Assembly (NCBI GenBank): GCA_024641665.1
Contig: JAHECP010000039.1
Coordinates: 1 to 36,951 of the forward strand
Direction: 5' to 3'
DNA: 36,951 nucleotides
Source of the DNA: Acidobacteriota bacterium
GTDB lineage: Bacteria; Acidobacteriota; Vicinamibacteria; Vicinamibacterales; JAHECP01
Shown here: positions 8,009 to 15,873 of the stretch, in pieces
Numbering within the stretch: position 1 is the stretch's first letter
How the letters are laid out: each line of letters opens with the position of its first letter
The notes under the pieces: generated by a model
The model's database searches: none
What the model was told of the DNA's origin: nothing
The model's input: the letters and a program-made list of their open reading frames with translations, nothing else
Translations under genes and position numbers: made by a program

Positions 8009-8734
8009 GTGCCACGTGACATGTTCGGGGACGTCGTCAACCCCTCGATCAGGGTGGGCTCGAAGAAGTGGTATTCGGTGCCGCTCTCGATCGTGGCCCA
8101 CGTCTTCATCTTCGCGGCCGTCATCATCATCCCGCTGATGGCGACCGACGTGCTGCCGACTCCGCCGTCGATGATGGCGTTCGTGGCGGCCGCACCGCCG
8201 CCACCGCCGCCGCCGCCACCGCCCCCGCCGCCGCCGCAGGCCGCGGCGCCCAAGCCGCCGCCCATGACCGACGTGAACCCGGCGGCGGCGCCCCTCGAAG
8301 CGCCCAAGGAAATCATGCCCGAGACCGGTATCGCCGATCTGGGGGCGGGTGTCGTCGGGGGGGTCGAAGGCGGGATTCCGGGCGGGGTCGTCGGCGGGGT
8401 CGTCGGCGGGCTGCCGGAGGCCCCGCCGCCCCCACCGCCGCCGGCGGCGCCGGTCCGGGTGGGCGGCAACATCAAGGCCCCGCAGAAGATCAGGGACGTC
8501 AAGCCCATCTACCCGCCGATCGCGCAGTCGGCCCGGGTGCAGGGCGTGGTCATCATCGAGGCGACGATCGGGCCGGACGGCCGCGTGACCGACGCCAAGG
8601 TGTTGCGCTCGGTGCCGCTGCTCGATCAGTCGGCGCTCGACGCAGTGCGTCAGTGGGTGTTCACGCCGACGTTGCTCAACGGCGTGCCCGTGCCGGTCAT
8701 CATGACCGTCACCGTGAACTTCACGCTGCAGTAG
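8009..8734 (+). CDS. tonB: Energy transducer TonB
   Basis: Couples the proton-motive force, via ExbB/ExbD, to TonB-dependent outer-membrane transporters. It has 241 residues: a cytoplasmic N-terminus, one membrane helix (about 24-45), a proline-rich periplasmic linker with 14 consecutive prolines (63-76) and a second Pro run near 138-146 separated by a Gly/Val-rich segment, then a TonB C-terminal domain from about 155 with YPPIAQSARVQGVVIIEATI and AVRQWVFTPTLLNGVPVPV. The start is GTG with a strong AGGAGG site. First gene of tonB-exbB-exbD-exbD under a consensus promoter. The VGGVEGGIPGGVVGGVVGG linker is a low-complexity feature common in this type of TonB. Confidence 0.94.
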   Translation: MPRDMFGDVVNPSIRVGSKKWYSVPLSIVAHVFIFAAVIIIPLMATDVLPTPPSMMAFVAAAPPPPPPPPPPPPPPQAAAPKPPPMTDVNPAAAPLEAPKEIMPETGIADLGAGVVGGVEGGIPGGVVGGVVGGLPEAPPPPPPPAAPVRVGGNIKAPQKIRDVKPIYPPIAQSARVQGVVIIEATIGPDGRVTDAKVLRSVPLLDQSALDAVRQWVFTPTLLNGVPVPVIMTVTVNFTLQ

Positions 8735-8830
8735 GCGTGTGAGGGGTGGGCGCCGCCGGGAAGCGGCGGGCCGGCCCTGTGAGCTGGTATTCTCAGGTCG
8801 TTTAACCTCGTGTGCCCGGGAGGGTGGAGA

Positions 8831-9505
8831 ATGAACCTCATCGAGTTGTATCAGGCGATGGGCCTGATAGCGAAGGCGATCGGCGTGGTTCTGGTCATCA
8901 TGTCGATGTGGTCGTTCGGGGTCGCCATCGAGCGGATCTACACGTTCACGCAGGCGAGGAAGCAGTCGAAGCTCTACGCCCCGCAGGTCGCCAAGCACCT
9001 CAAGGAGGGCCGCCTGAAGGACGCCATCGCGGTGTCCACCTCCAAGAACTACCGCTACAGTCACCTCGCGAAGGTGGTGCTGGCGGGGCTCCAGGAGTAC
9101 CAGTTCCAGCAGGAGTCGGGCGGCACCCTGAGCCGCGAGGACCTGCTCGACACGGTGCGCCGCGCCATTCAGCGTGCGTCGGCCCTGACGGCCAGCGACC
9201 TGAAGAAGGGCGTGGCGGCGCTGGCGACGATCGGCTCGACCGCGCCGTTCGTCGGGCTGCTCGGCACGGTCATCGGCATCATCACGGCGTTCCAGGGCAT
9301 CGCAGCCACGGGGTCGGGCGGCATCGGCGCGGTGTCGGCTGGTATCGCGGAAGCGCTGGTCGAGACGGCGCTGGGCCTCGTCGTGGCCATCCCGGCGGTG
9401 TGGTTCTACAACTACTTGTCGGGCCGCATCGAGTACTTCAACGTCGAGATGGACAACTCGTCGTCGGAGCTCGTCGACTACTTCATCAAGAAGACGGCGG
9501 CGTAG
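8831..9505 (+). CDS. exbB: MotA/TolQ/ExbB proton channel subunit
   Basis: Forms the inner-membrane proton channel that powers TonB. It has 224 residues with three membrane segments (about 11-32, 118-145 and 160-185) and the family core LATIGSTAPFVGLLGTVIGIITAF, followed by GIAEALVETALGLVVAIPAVWFYN. The ATG at 8831 is chosen over an in-frame GTG at 8810 because a GGAGGGTGGA ribosome site immediately precedes it. It lies 96 bp after tonB and 93 bp before the first exbD; a 9-bp hairpin in the latter gap may affect relative expression. ExbB is preferred over TolQ because tonB and two exbD genes adjoin. Confidence 0.93.
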   Translation: MNLIELYQAMGLIAKAIGVVLVIMSMWSFGVAIERIYTFTQARKQSKLYAPQVAKHLKEGRLKDAIAVSTSKNYRYSHLAKVVLAGLQEYQFQQESGGTLSREDLLDTVRRAIQRASALTASDLKKGVAALATIGSTAPFVGLLGTVIGIITAFQGIAATGSGGIGAVSAGIAEALVETALGLVVAIPAVWFYNYLSGRIEYFNVEMDNSSSELVDYFIKKTAA

Positions 9506-9533
9506 CGACGCGCCCCGGGTCACGCCATCCGCC

Positions 9534-9555
9534 GGGGGACGGCTCGCCGTCCCCC
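9534..9555 (+). other. mRNA hairpin between exbB and exbD
   Basis: A perfect 9-bp stem (9534-9542 with 9547-9555, 4-nt loop) with no following U-run. It is more likely an mRNA-stability or processing structure than a terminator, and could set the exbB to exbD ratio. Confidence 0.45.
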
Positions 9556-9598
9556 GCCGCGAGCGGCGCGGCCGCGCCGATAGCAGGAGAACGACACC

Positions 9599-10033
9599 AT
9601 GGCAATGGATGTTGGCGGCGCCAAGGGTGGCTTGAAGTCCGACATCAACGTGACACCGCTCGTCGACGTCATGTTGGTGCTGCTCATCATCATGATGCTC
9701 GTCGCCCCGATGCTGCAGAAGGGCGTCGACGTCAGGCTGCCGGAGGCTGGGAATACGGTGGACAAGCCTGACACCCAGGAACAGACGGTCATCGCCATCA
9801 CCGCCGACAAGCGGTTCTACGTCGACGGCGTGCCGGTGGCGGACAACGAGTTCCTGAGCCGGGTGCAGTCCAAGCTCGAAGGCAAGAAGGAGCGCATCGT
9901 CGTCATCAAGGGCGACCAGGATGCGCCCTACAGCGCCATCATGCAGGCCATGGACGACCTGCGCCAGGCCGGCATCGAGGATGTCGGGCTCATCACCGAG
10001 CGCAAGCTGCAGCGCGGGCAGGGAGGCAACTAG
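9599..10033 (+). CDS. exbD: ExbD/TolR biopolymer transport protein, first copy
   Basis: Single-pass inner-membrane partner of ExbB. It has 144 residues: a short cytoplasmic N-terminus with INVTPLVDVMLVLLIIMML (membrane helix about 16-38, carrying the conserved proton-path Asp), then a periplasmic domain beginning LQKGVDVRLPEAGN and ending DDLRQAGIEDVGLITE. An AGGAGA ribosome site lies 10 nt before the ATG. Its stop is directly followed by the start of a second ExbD gene. Two ExbD paralogs beside one ExbB suggests a mixed ExbB-ExbD complex, as proposed for other multi-ExbD TonB systems. Confidence 0.94.
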   Translation: MAMDVGGAKGGLKSDINVTPLVDVMLVLLIIMMLVAPMLQKGVDVRLPEAGNTVDKPDTQEQTVIAITADKRFYVDGVPVADNEFLSRVQSKLEGKKERIVVIKGDQDAPYSAIMQAMDDLRQAGIEDVGLITERKLQRGQGGN

Positions 10034-10513
10034 ATGGCGCACGCACATCAGCACTTCGGCGCCGAGAAGGTGTTCAAGGGCAAGGCGCTCGAGGCGAGCT
10101 GTGATATGAACGTCACGCCGCTCATCGACGTCCTGCTCGTGCTGTTGATCATCTTCATGGCGGCCCTGCCCCTGACCCAGAAGGGCGTGGACATCAACCT
10201 GCCCGCCGAAACCAAGCGGACCACCGACACGACCCCTGACATCAGCCAGATCGTCGTCGAGTACACGGCGGACCGGCACATCTCGATCAACAAGCAGGAC
10301 ACCACGATCAACGAGCTCGAGACGCGGCTGCGCAACATCTTCGAGCAGCGCAAGGACAAGACGATGTTCCTCGTGGGCGCCGGCACGCTGCGCTATGGCG
10401 AGATCGTCGCCGTGATCGACGCGGCCAAGGGCGCCGGGGTCGAGAAGGTCGGCATCGTCACGGAAGGCATGCGGCAGGCCGCGGGCGCCGCGCCCGTGGG
10501 CGGCGGCAACTAG
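10034..10513 (+). CDS. exbD: ExbD/TolR biopolymer transport protein, second copy
   Basis: Paralog of the preceding gene, 159 residues, starting on the base after the upstream TAG with GGGAGG as ribosome site inside the upstream coding end. The membrane helix (about 26-46) holds the same MNVTPLIDVLLVLLIIFM signature with the key Asp, followed by LTQKGVDINLPAET and a periplasmic domain ending KGAGVEKVGIVTEGM. The sequence is clearly diverged from copy one, so this is an old duplication with probably distinct roles. A strong terminator follows at 10566-10603. Confidence 0.94.
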   Translation: MAHAHQHFGAEKVFKGKALEASCDMNVTPLIDVLLVLLIIFMAALPLTQKGVDINLPAETKRTTDTTPDISQIVVEYTADRHISINKQDTTINELETRLRNIFEQRKDKTMFLVGAGTLRYGEIVAVIDAAKGAGVEKVGIVTEGMRQAAGAAPVGGGN

Positions 10514-10565
10514 CGCGCGCGTTTCGACCGGGCTCGTCCGCGACATCCGTTTCGTGACACCCTCC

Positions 10566-10603
10566 CGCCCTGCGCCCGTGACCCAGCGGGCGCAGGGCGT
10601 TTT
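10566..10603 (+). terminator. Intrinsic terminator after the exbD pair
   Basis: A perfect 13-bp stem (10566-10578 with 10587-10599, 8-nt loop) followed by TTTT. It closes the tonB-exbB-exbD-exbD unit. Confidence 0.9.
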
Positions 10604-10896
10604 CTGTACACGGGCACGCGGCCGCTGAAGACCCGCTGGACGCGTCGATGTCCGGAGGGGGGTCCCCCGGCTCGCGGGTGCGCGTCCGGACGCCGCCTGG
10701 TGCGTTCCAGGCCCGGCCGGAGGCGCCTCCACGGCGTTCCTCGCCCCCCTCTTCCTGTCTCCACGATGCGTGTCGCATGGCGGACCGGCGGCCCTGCCGC
10801 GACGATGACTCCGTGGCGCCGGTCCGGCGTGTTGGCGGCCGAAGCGGGCGCCGCTCAGGTGGCCGACCGCCTGGCGGAGAAGGGCGTACAAAGCGA
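10604..10896. other. Gene-free stretch between convergent units
   Basis: Between the exbD terminator and the hairpin of the TPR gene I see no gene. The open frames on both strands are Arg/Gly/Pro-rich and lack ribosome sites. Confidence 0.5.
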
Positions 10897-10930
10897 GAGG
10901 GCCGCCCCGCCTGGTGGCGGAGCGGCCCTC
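10897..10930 (-). terminator. Hairpin downstream of the TPR lipoprotein
   Basis: A long stem with one mismatch: 10897-10911 pairs with 10916-10930 around TGGT. On the minus strand it is followed by TCGCTTTG rather than a clean U-run, so it may be a weak terminator or a 3'-end stabiliser. Confidence 0.55.
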
Positions 10931-10954
10931 CAAGGTTCCGCGGCGGCGCGGCGG

Positions 10955-11905
10955 CTAGTTGCCGACGCCGGCCATCTTCTGCTTTTGCAGCGCGATCGCC
11001 TGCTCGCGGAGCTTGTCGGCCTGGGCCAGCAGCTCCTTCTGCACCTTCGGGTCCTTTTCGAGGTTGGCCTGGAGCCGCAGCAGCAGGTTCTTGTAGGTCA
11101 GGGCGTCGATGTAGTCCGGCTTGAGCGCGAGGGCCTTGTCCTCGGCCTCGAGCCCCTTGAGGACGTACGCCTTCTTTTCCGGGTCCTTCAGGCGGAAATC
11201 ACGGAACGCCTTGTCCCAGTAGTAGGTGGCGATCGTGTGGAACGCCTCGGGGTTGTCGGGCTCGCGGGCGGCGCGCGCCTCGAGCGCCTCGATGGTCTTC
11301 TCGAACTCGCCCTGGCGGTTGTAGAAGCCGGCGAGCGTCGTGTACACGGTGGGCTCGTTCGGCCTGACCTCGCGGGCCTTGAGCAACGTGGCCTCGGCCT
11401 CGTCGTACATGCCCGAATCCTCGTAGATCTTGGCGAGCATGAAGTAGTTGGTCGGCTCGTCGGGCTCCATCTCAATCATTTCTTTGACGATGGGTTCGGC
11501 CTTGGCGGGGTTGTTCAGCTTGTCCGGCCCGTAGGCGGCGACCAGGTACTCCAGGGCCAGCTTCTTCATCTTCGGGTCGGTTTCCTTCTCGGCCGCCAGC
11601 TTGTAGTTGGCGATGGCTTTCTGGAGATAGGCGTCGTTCTCCGCTTCGCCGACCCGCCCGGGCTTGTACTCGTTGTCGTAGCTGTTGCCGAGGAAGAAGT
11701 ACGCCTGGACGAACCCCGGATCGGACGCCAGGACTTCCTCGTACTTGGCGGCGGCCCTTCCATAGTCCTGCTGCTGGTAGAGGGCGTTGGCGTCCTGGAA
11801 CAGTTTCTTGGCTTTCAAGCTGGCGAACGAGTACTTGCCGCACCCGACGACGATTAGGCTTAGACCGAGGACAATGGCCAGCGGCAGCCTGAATCGGTTA
11901 TGCAT
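10955..11905 (-). CDS. TPR-repeat lipoprotein
   Basis: A 316-residue secreted lipoprotein. The signal peptide (1-21) ends in the lipobox VVGC with Cys22 as lipidation site, so the protein should sit in a periplasm-facing membrane leaflet. About six tetratricopeptide units follow (roughly 32-65, 66-110, 118-150, 152-182, 185-216, 218-265), with canonical spacing such as YFMLAKIYEDSGMYDEAEATLLKA. A charged helical tail follows. TPRs bind proteins; the partner is unknown. The start is ATG-11905 with AAGGAGG 5 nt upstream; longer open frames reaching into rel are antisense artefacts. Its own promoter is at 12032-12061. Confidence 0.88.
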   Translation of the reverse strand: MHNRFRLPLAIVLGLSLIVVGCGKYSFASLKAKKLFQDANALYQQQDYGRAAAKYEEVLASDPGFVQAYFFLGNSYDNEYKPGRVGEAENDAYLQKAIANYKLAAEKETDPKMKKLALEYLVAAYGPDKLNNPAKAEPIVKEMIEMEPDEPTNYFMLAKIYEDSGMYDEAEATLLKAREVRPNEPTVYTTLAGFYNRQGEFEKTIEALEARAAREPDNPEAFHTIATYYWDKAFRDFRLKDPEKKAYVLKGLEAEDKALALKPDYIDALTYKNLLLRLQANLEKDPKVQKELLAQADKLREQAIALQKQKMAGVGN

Positions 11906-12031
11906 GAGTTCCTCCTTAGGCGCTACGTGCCGGATGTCCCGGGTCCAGGCGCTTCTGGGAAGGTGCGTGTCGACCGCCCGGCGCTCCTTGCGGACCGGAT
12001 GGGCAGGGTCGCCCCTCGTCCGAGCCGGGTC

Positions 12032-12061
12032 AGTATAGTGAACCCCAAAAGACCACGTCAA
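12032..12061 (-). promoter_or_regulatory. Promoter of the TPR lipoprotein
   Basis: Minus-strand TTGACG (12056-12061), 18-bp spacer, TATACT (12032-12037). Predicted leader about 120 nt. It is back to back with the rel promoter about 100 bp away. Confidence 0.72.
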
Positions 12062-12162
12062 GCAAGCCGGGATGCGCCGAGTCGGCTCGGTACCCGCCCG
12101 GCGGGACCGTCGGGGCCCGGCCGGGAACCTCCGGAATCCGTCCACCTGCGGCCCGCTGCGTC

Positions 12163-12192
12163 TTGACCCCCCTCTCGGCGCGTCTCTATGAT
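12163..12192 (+). promoter_or_regulatory. Promoter of rel
   Basis: TTGACC (12163-12168), 18-bp spacer, TATGAT (12187-12192). Predicted leader about 64 nt. The 11906-12262 region holds these two divergent promoters and no gene that I can see. Confidence 0.72.
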
Positions 12193-12262
12193 TGCTTTCA
12201 GGGGGGCCGTGCGCCGGGCGTTCGGCCGGTCGCAAGTCCCTGGGATTTAGACACCGCGGATC

Positions 12263-14419
12263 ATGATTCGGTTCGAGGACCTCGTCGAGAAGGTCCGGGC
12301 GGGTTCGCCCGAGGCCGACGTGGAGCTGCTCCGGAAGGCGTACGTCTTCTCGGCCTTCGAGCACAAGGGGCAGGTGCGCCACTCGGGGGAGCCGTACCTC
12401 GTGCACCCGCTGGAGGTGGCGGCCATCCTGGCGGACCTCAAGCTGGACGTGGTGGCCGTGGCGGCGGGGCTGCTGCACGACGTGGTGGAGGACACTCTCA
12501 CCAGCATCGAGCGCATCCGGGAAGTGTTCGGGGAGGACATCGCGCACGTGGTCGAGGGGGTCACCAAGCTGGGCGCGATTCCGTTCTCGTCGAGCGAGCA
12601 CCGGCAGGCGGAGAACTTCCGCAAGATGCTGCTGGCGATGGTCGACGACATCCGGGTCATCCTGGTGAAGCTGGCCGACCGGTTGCACAACATGCGCACG
12701 CTCCACCACCTGCCGGAGGAGCGGCGGCTCAAGATCGCGCAGGAGACCAGGGACATCTACGCGCCGATCGCCAACCGGCTCGGCATGAGCAAGATCAAGA
12801 ACGAGCTGGAGGAGCTGGCGTTCAAGCACCTGGAGCCGAAATCCTACGAAGCGCTGCGGGCGAAGGTCGAGAGCCGGCGCAAGGCCAACGAGGGGATGAT
12901 CGAGGAGCTGAAGCGGACGATTGCCGCCAAGCTCGCCGACGCGCAGGTGCCGGTGACCGAGCTCGACGGGCGGATCAAGCGCCTGTTCAGCATCCACCAG
13001 AAGCTGAAGCGGCAGAGGATCGACGTCGAGCAGGTGTACGACCTGGTGGCGCTGCGGCTCGTCACCGAGACGGTGAGGGACTGCTACGCGGCGCTGGGCA
13101 TCATCCACCAGACGTGGGCGCCGGTGCCGGGCCGCATCAAGGACTTCATCGCGATGCCGCGGCCCAACGGCTACCAGTCGCTCCACACCTCGGTTATCAG
13201 CGAGCGCGGCTTCCCGTTCGAGGTGCAGATCCGCACGGTGGAGATGCACCGGATCGCGGAAGAGGGCATCGCGGCGCACTGGAAGTACAAGGAAGGCCGG
13301 GTCGGCGCGGACCGCGACGAGCAGTACTTCGCGTGGCTCCGCCAGGTGCTCGAGTGGCAGCAGGAGGTGCGCGACCCGCAGGAGTTCATCCAGAACCTGA
13401 AGATCGACCTGTATCCGGAGGAGGTCTACACCTTCACGCCGCGGGGCGAGGTGAAGGTACTGCCGTCGGGCGCGACGCCGGTCGACTTCGCGTACCTGGT
13501 CCACACCGACGTCGGTCACCGCTGCGTGGGCGCCCGCGTGAACCGCAAGATGGTGCCGCTGCGGACCCGCCTCAAGAACGGCGACATCGTCGAGATCGTG
13601 ACGGCGCCCGGACACAAGCCGAGCCGCGACTGGCTCAACTTCGTGACGACCTCGCGGGCGCGCAGCAAGATCCGCCACTTCATCCACGCCGAGGAGAAGA
13701 CGCGCAGCATCGAGCTGGGGCGGAAGCTGTTCGAGAAGGAGGCCCGGCGCTTCGAGGTGAACTTCAAGGAGATGAACGACCCGTCGACGCTCGACAAGGC
13801 CGCCACGCTCTACGGCCTGACGCGCGCCGACGACCTGTTCGCGGCCATCGGCTACGGGAAACTCGCCGCCCGCAACGTGCTGGCGAAGCTCGTGCCCGAG
13901 GACGAGCTGAAGGAGCGCAAGCCCGACACGCCCATCGCGGCGGCCGTCAAGCGCGTGCTCGGCACCGGCGAGCAGAAGATCCGCGTGAAGGGCTTCGACG
14001 ACCTGATGGTGTTCCGCGCGCGCTGCTGCAACCCGATCCGAGGGGAGACGATCGTCGGCTACATCACGCGCGGCAAGGGCGTCTCGGTCCACTCGGTGAG
14101 CTGCCCCAACGTGGTTAACCTGCTGTACGACCCCGAACGCCGGATCGACGTCGAGTGGGACAAGGGCGGCGACTCGTCGCCCTACACGGTGCGGCTGACC
14201 ATCCAGGTCGAGGACCGCCGGGGTATCCTGGCCGACGTGAGCGCGAAGATCGCCGGCATCGACACCAACATCCGCAACGTCGAGGCCACCTCCGACGACG
14301 AGCACCACGGACGCATCAACATGACGGTGGAAATCAGCGACGTGAAGCACCTGCAGAAAGTGATCAAGTCGCTGCGCGGGGTGACCGGGGTGCTGGACGT
14401 GGAGCGGCTGGGGCGCTGA
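12263..14419 (+). CDS. rel: Bifunctional (p)ppGpp synthetase/hydrolase, RelA/SpoT homolog
   Basis: Makes and degrades the alarmone (p)ppGpp. It has 718 residues: an HD hydrolase domain (about 20-170) with the intact His72-Asp73 pair in LLHDVVED and KLADRLHNMR; a synthetase domain (about 230-345) with YDLVALRLV and NGYQSLHT; a TGS domain (about 385-450, VYTFTPRGEVKVLPSGATP); a linker; and a C-terminal ACT domain (about 640-716). The loop before the synthetase core reads RIKD (291-294), the RXKD form linked to bifunctional Rel/SpoT rather than EXDD-type synthetase-only RelA. It probably acts as the sole long RSH here, which fits dksA nearby, though other RSH genes outside the window cannot be excluded. 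Confidence 0.95.
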   Translation: MIRFEDLVEKVRAGSPEADVELLRKAYVFSAFEHKGQVRHSGEPYLVHPLEVAAILADLKLDVVAVAAGLLHDVVEDTLTSIERIREVFGEDIAHVVEGVTKLGAIPFSSSEHRQAENFRKMLLAMVDDIRVILVKLADRLHNMRTLHHLPEERRLKIAQETRDIYAPIANRLGMSKIKNELEELAFKHLEPKSYEALRAKVESRRKANEGMIEELKRTIAAKLADAQVPVTELDGRIKRLFSIHQKLKRQRIDVEQVYDLVALRLVTETVRDCYAALGIIHQTWAPVPGRIKDFIAMPRPNGYQSLHTSVISERGFPFEVQIRTVEMHRIAEEGIAAHWKYKEGRVGADRDEQYFAWLRQVLEWQQEVRDPQEFIQNLKIDLYPEEVYTFTPRGEVKVLPSGATPVDFAYLVHTDVGHRCVGARVNRKMVPLRTRLKNGDIVEIVTAPGHKPSRDWLNFVTTSRARSKIRHFIHAEEKTRSIELGRKLFEKEARRFEVNFKEMNDPSTLDKAATLYGLTRADDLFAAIGYGKLAARNVLAKLVPEDELKERKPDTPIAAAVKRVLGTGEQKIRVKGFDDLMVFRARCCNPIRGETIVGYITRGKGVSVHSVSCPNVVNLLYDPERRIDVEWDKGGDSSPYTVRLTIQVEDRRGILADVSAKIAGIDTNIRNVEATSDDEHHGRINMTVEISDVKHLQKVIKSLRGVTGVLDVERLGR

Positions 14420-14463
14420 CGGAACGACCACGGAATGACCACGGAATGACCACGGAAAGCGCC
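14420..14463 (+). repeat. 11-bp tandem array directly after the rel stop codon
   Basis: Starting on the base after the TGA (14417-14419), three 11-bp units of the form CGGAAYGACCA occupy 14420-14452 (first with C, next two with T), and a diverged fourth unit reaches 14463. It makes no stable hairpin, so it is not an obvious terminator. Similar placement of other short arrays is seen at 15183-15217 and 35890-35931. Confidence 0.75.
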
Positions 14464-14519
14464 GCGGAAAGCGCGAGGGAGCGGCCGCCTTCGCGCGTCG
14501 CGCTTCGGCGGGCCAGGGC

Positions 14520-14540
14520 GCGGGGCGAAGGGGGCCCCGC
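14520..14540 (-). terminator. GC hairpin downstream of ridA
   Basis: A 7-bp GCGGGGC/GCCCCGC stem with a 7-nt loop, 4 bp beyond the ridA stop. It has no U-run, so termination is uncertain. The stem is identical to the second hairpin of the dispersed repeat at 2461, but the surroundings differ. Confidence 0.3.
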
Positions 14541-14544
14541 CGAT

Positions 14545-14934
14545 CTACGAGATGAGGGCGATGGCGTCGATCTCGACGCGCGCGTCGAGCGGCAACCGCG
14601 CCACCTGGATCGTCGCCCGGGCGGGCGCCGGCGGCGTGAAGTAGCTGCCGTAGACCTCGTTGACCGCTTTGAAGTCGGCGAGGTCGGCCAGGTAGATGGT
14701 GGTCTTCACGACGGCGTCGAACGAAGCGCCCGCGGCCTCGAGCACGGCCTTCAGGTTCTGCATCACCCGGTGGGTCTGCGCCGCCACGTCGCCCGCGACG
14801 AGCGCACCCGTGGCCGGGTCGAGCGGAATCTGGCCCGCCAGGAAGAGCAGGGAGCCGGCGCGGATCGCCTGCGAGTACGGACCGATCGCCTTCGGCGCGG
14901 CGTCGCTGACGACGGCCTGGCGCGTGCCTGCCAT
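14545..14934 (-). CDS. ridA: RidA family enamine/imine deaminase
   Basis: Hydrolyses reactive 2-aminoacrylate and related enamines released by PLP enzymes. It has 129 residues, the full family length. Visible signatures: IGPYSQAI (Tyr at the active site), FLAGQIPLDPATG, and RATIQVARLPLDARVEIDAIA, with the catalytic arginine that binds the substrate carboxylate, so it belongs to the active RidA type. The ATG is 3 bp after the rpmB stop, so the two genes are surely co-transcribed. It converges with rel. Confidence 0.93.
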   Translation of the reverse strand: MAGTRQAVVSDAAPKAIGPYSQAIRAGSLLFLAGQIPLDPATGALVAGDVAAQTHRVMQNLKAVLEAAGASFDAVVKTTIYLADLADFKAVNEVYGSYFTPPAPARATIQVARLPLDARVEIDAIALIS

Positions 14935-14937
14935 GCG

Positions 14938-15129
14938 CTAGGCCACCTTCACCACGCGGTTGGACCGGATGCAGCGGGTGCAGACCCGGATCCGCTTGAC
15001 GGTGCCGTCGACCTTCGCCCTCACGCGCTGCAGGTTCGGCTCGAACCGGCGCGCCGTCACGTTGTGGGCGTGGCTGACGTTGCGTCCGACGACCGGGCCC
15101 TTTCCGCAGATTTCACAGCGATTCGCCAT
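14938..15129 (-). CDS. rpmB: 50S ribosomal protein L28
   Basis: Large-subunit ribosomal protein of 63 residues. It carries two CXXC pairs, CEIC (5-8) and CTRC near the C-terminus, the zinc-binding C-plus form of L28. The central VVGRNVSHAHNVTARRFEPNLQRVR is the family core. The start is ATG-15129 (MANRCEICGKGP), not the in-frame ATG 15 bp upstream, because L28 begins MAxxC and GGAG lies about 10 nt before it. An extended -10 promoter is at 15164-15172. It leads the rpmB-ridA unit. Confidence 0.95.
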   Translation of the reverse strand: MANRCEICGKGPVVGRNVSHAHNVTARRFEPNLQRVRAKVDGTVKRIRVCTRCIRSNRVVKVA

Positions 15130-15163
15130 GGGCTCGTGCTCCATTCACTGACACAAACCAGAA

Positions 15164-15172
15164 AGTATAGCA
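15164..15172 (-). promoter_or_regulatory. Extended -10 promoter of rpmB-ridA
   Basis: TGC followed by TATACT on the minus strand (TATACT at 15164-15169). No good -35 is visible; a heptamer array (15183-15217) occupies the -35 and upstream region. Confidence 0.6.
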
Positions 15173-15182
15173 CAAGCACGAC

Positions 15183-15217
15183 GGCTCACGGCTCGGCGCT
15201 CACACGGCTGGGCTCAC
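15183..15217 (-). repeat. Heptamer array overlapping a stop codon
   Basis: Five 7-bp units in register. On the minus strand the first and last are GTGAGCC; the middle three are variants (CAGCCGT, GTGAGCG, CCGAGCC). The TGA of the first unit (15214-15216) is the stop codon of the upstream cysteine-rich gene. The other end lies 10 bp from the rpmB -10 element. The same heptamer occurs at 29558-29585. Confidence 0.75.
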
Positions 15218-15873
15218 GGCAGAATCAGCCCCGACGCCGGGGCCGCCGCCTCCGGTCCGTCCCGTCGCGCGCCCGGGGCGGCGGCCTGGAAGAGGCTCCC
15301 GAGGAGGTCCAGGTAGGCACGCGCTCCGCCCAGCGCGCCGGCCGCCGCGGACGCGCCGCGCGCGGTCGTCTTCAGCGTCAGCGCCAGGTCGGCGTCGCGC
15401 GGCCCCCGCCCGTCCGTTCGGAGTCGTTCGAGCGCCGTCTTGAGCTCGGCCGTCAGACGCTGGGCGGGAGGCGACGCCACCTGGTGCTCGTAGATGATGC
15501 CGCGGGCGGCCGTGTCGAGCGTCTCCGCCATGGCCTGCGCGGCGTCGGCCACGTCGCGGTCGACGAGCGCCGGGATGGCGCCCGGCGCATACCCTGCGAT
15601 GGCCATTTGCAGGAAGAGGAACAACCGGTACTGCGATTCGTTCAGGTCCCGGACGACGTCGGCGAGGAAGCGGCCTTCGAGCTCACGCCGCTTCTGAACC
15701 GCGGCGGGCGGGTGCTGGCGCGCGCTCGAGAGATAGCCGCAGTCGGCCGGGCAGGCGATGTCGACCAGCCGCTTCGTGCCGCAGCAGACCGCGCAGATCG
15801 ACTGGCCCAGCGCCGGGCAGGCCCGGCGCCCGCGGCGCTGGCGGCAGGCCGGGCAGAGCGTCTCCTTGCTCAT
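15214..15873 (-). CDS. Conserved cysteine-rich N-terminal domain protein of unknown function
   Basis: 219 residues from the ATG at 15871-15873. The first 45 residues contain seven cysteines in the pattern CPAC...CP...CAVCC...CPADC, which looks like a zinc-binding module. The remainder is alpha-helical, with no membrane segment or signal peptide, and holds FLADVVRDLNESQYRLFLFLQMAI. I do not recognise the family. An upstream in-frame start at 15960 would add 29 low-complexity residues and is less likely because cysteine-module proteins of this type usually begin near MSKxxLCPAC. No strong ribosome site precedes either start. The stop codon is part of a heptamer array. It diverges from the 94-residue gene at 16084 across 210 bp. 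Confidence 0.75.
   Translation of the reverse strand: MSKETLCPACRQRRGRRACPALGQSICAVCCGTKRLVDIACPADCGYLSSARQHPPAAVQKRRELEGRFLADVVRDLNESQYRLFLFLQMAIAGYAPGAIPALVDRDVADAAQAMAETLDTAARGIIYEHQVASPPAQRLTAELKTALERLRTDGRGPRDADLALTLKTTARGASAAAGALGGARAYLDLLGSLFQAAAPGARRDGPEAAAPASGLILP

Noticed and set aside
10955-14431. A 1158-codon minus-strand open frame spanning rel and the TPR lipoprotein
   Set aside because: Only the last 316 codons (from ATG-11905 with AAGGAGG and a lipobox) look like a real protein; the part antisense to rel is His/Arg/Asp-rich shadow sequence typical of high-GC genes.
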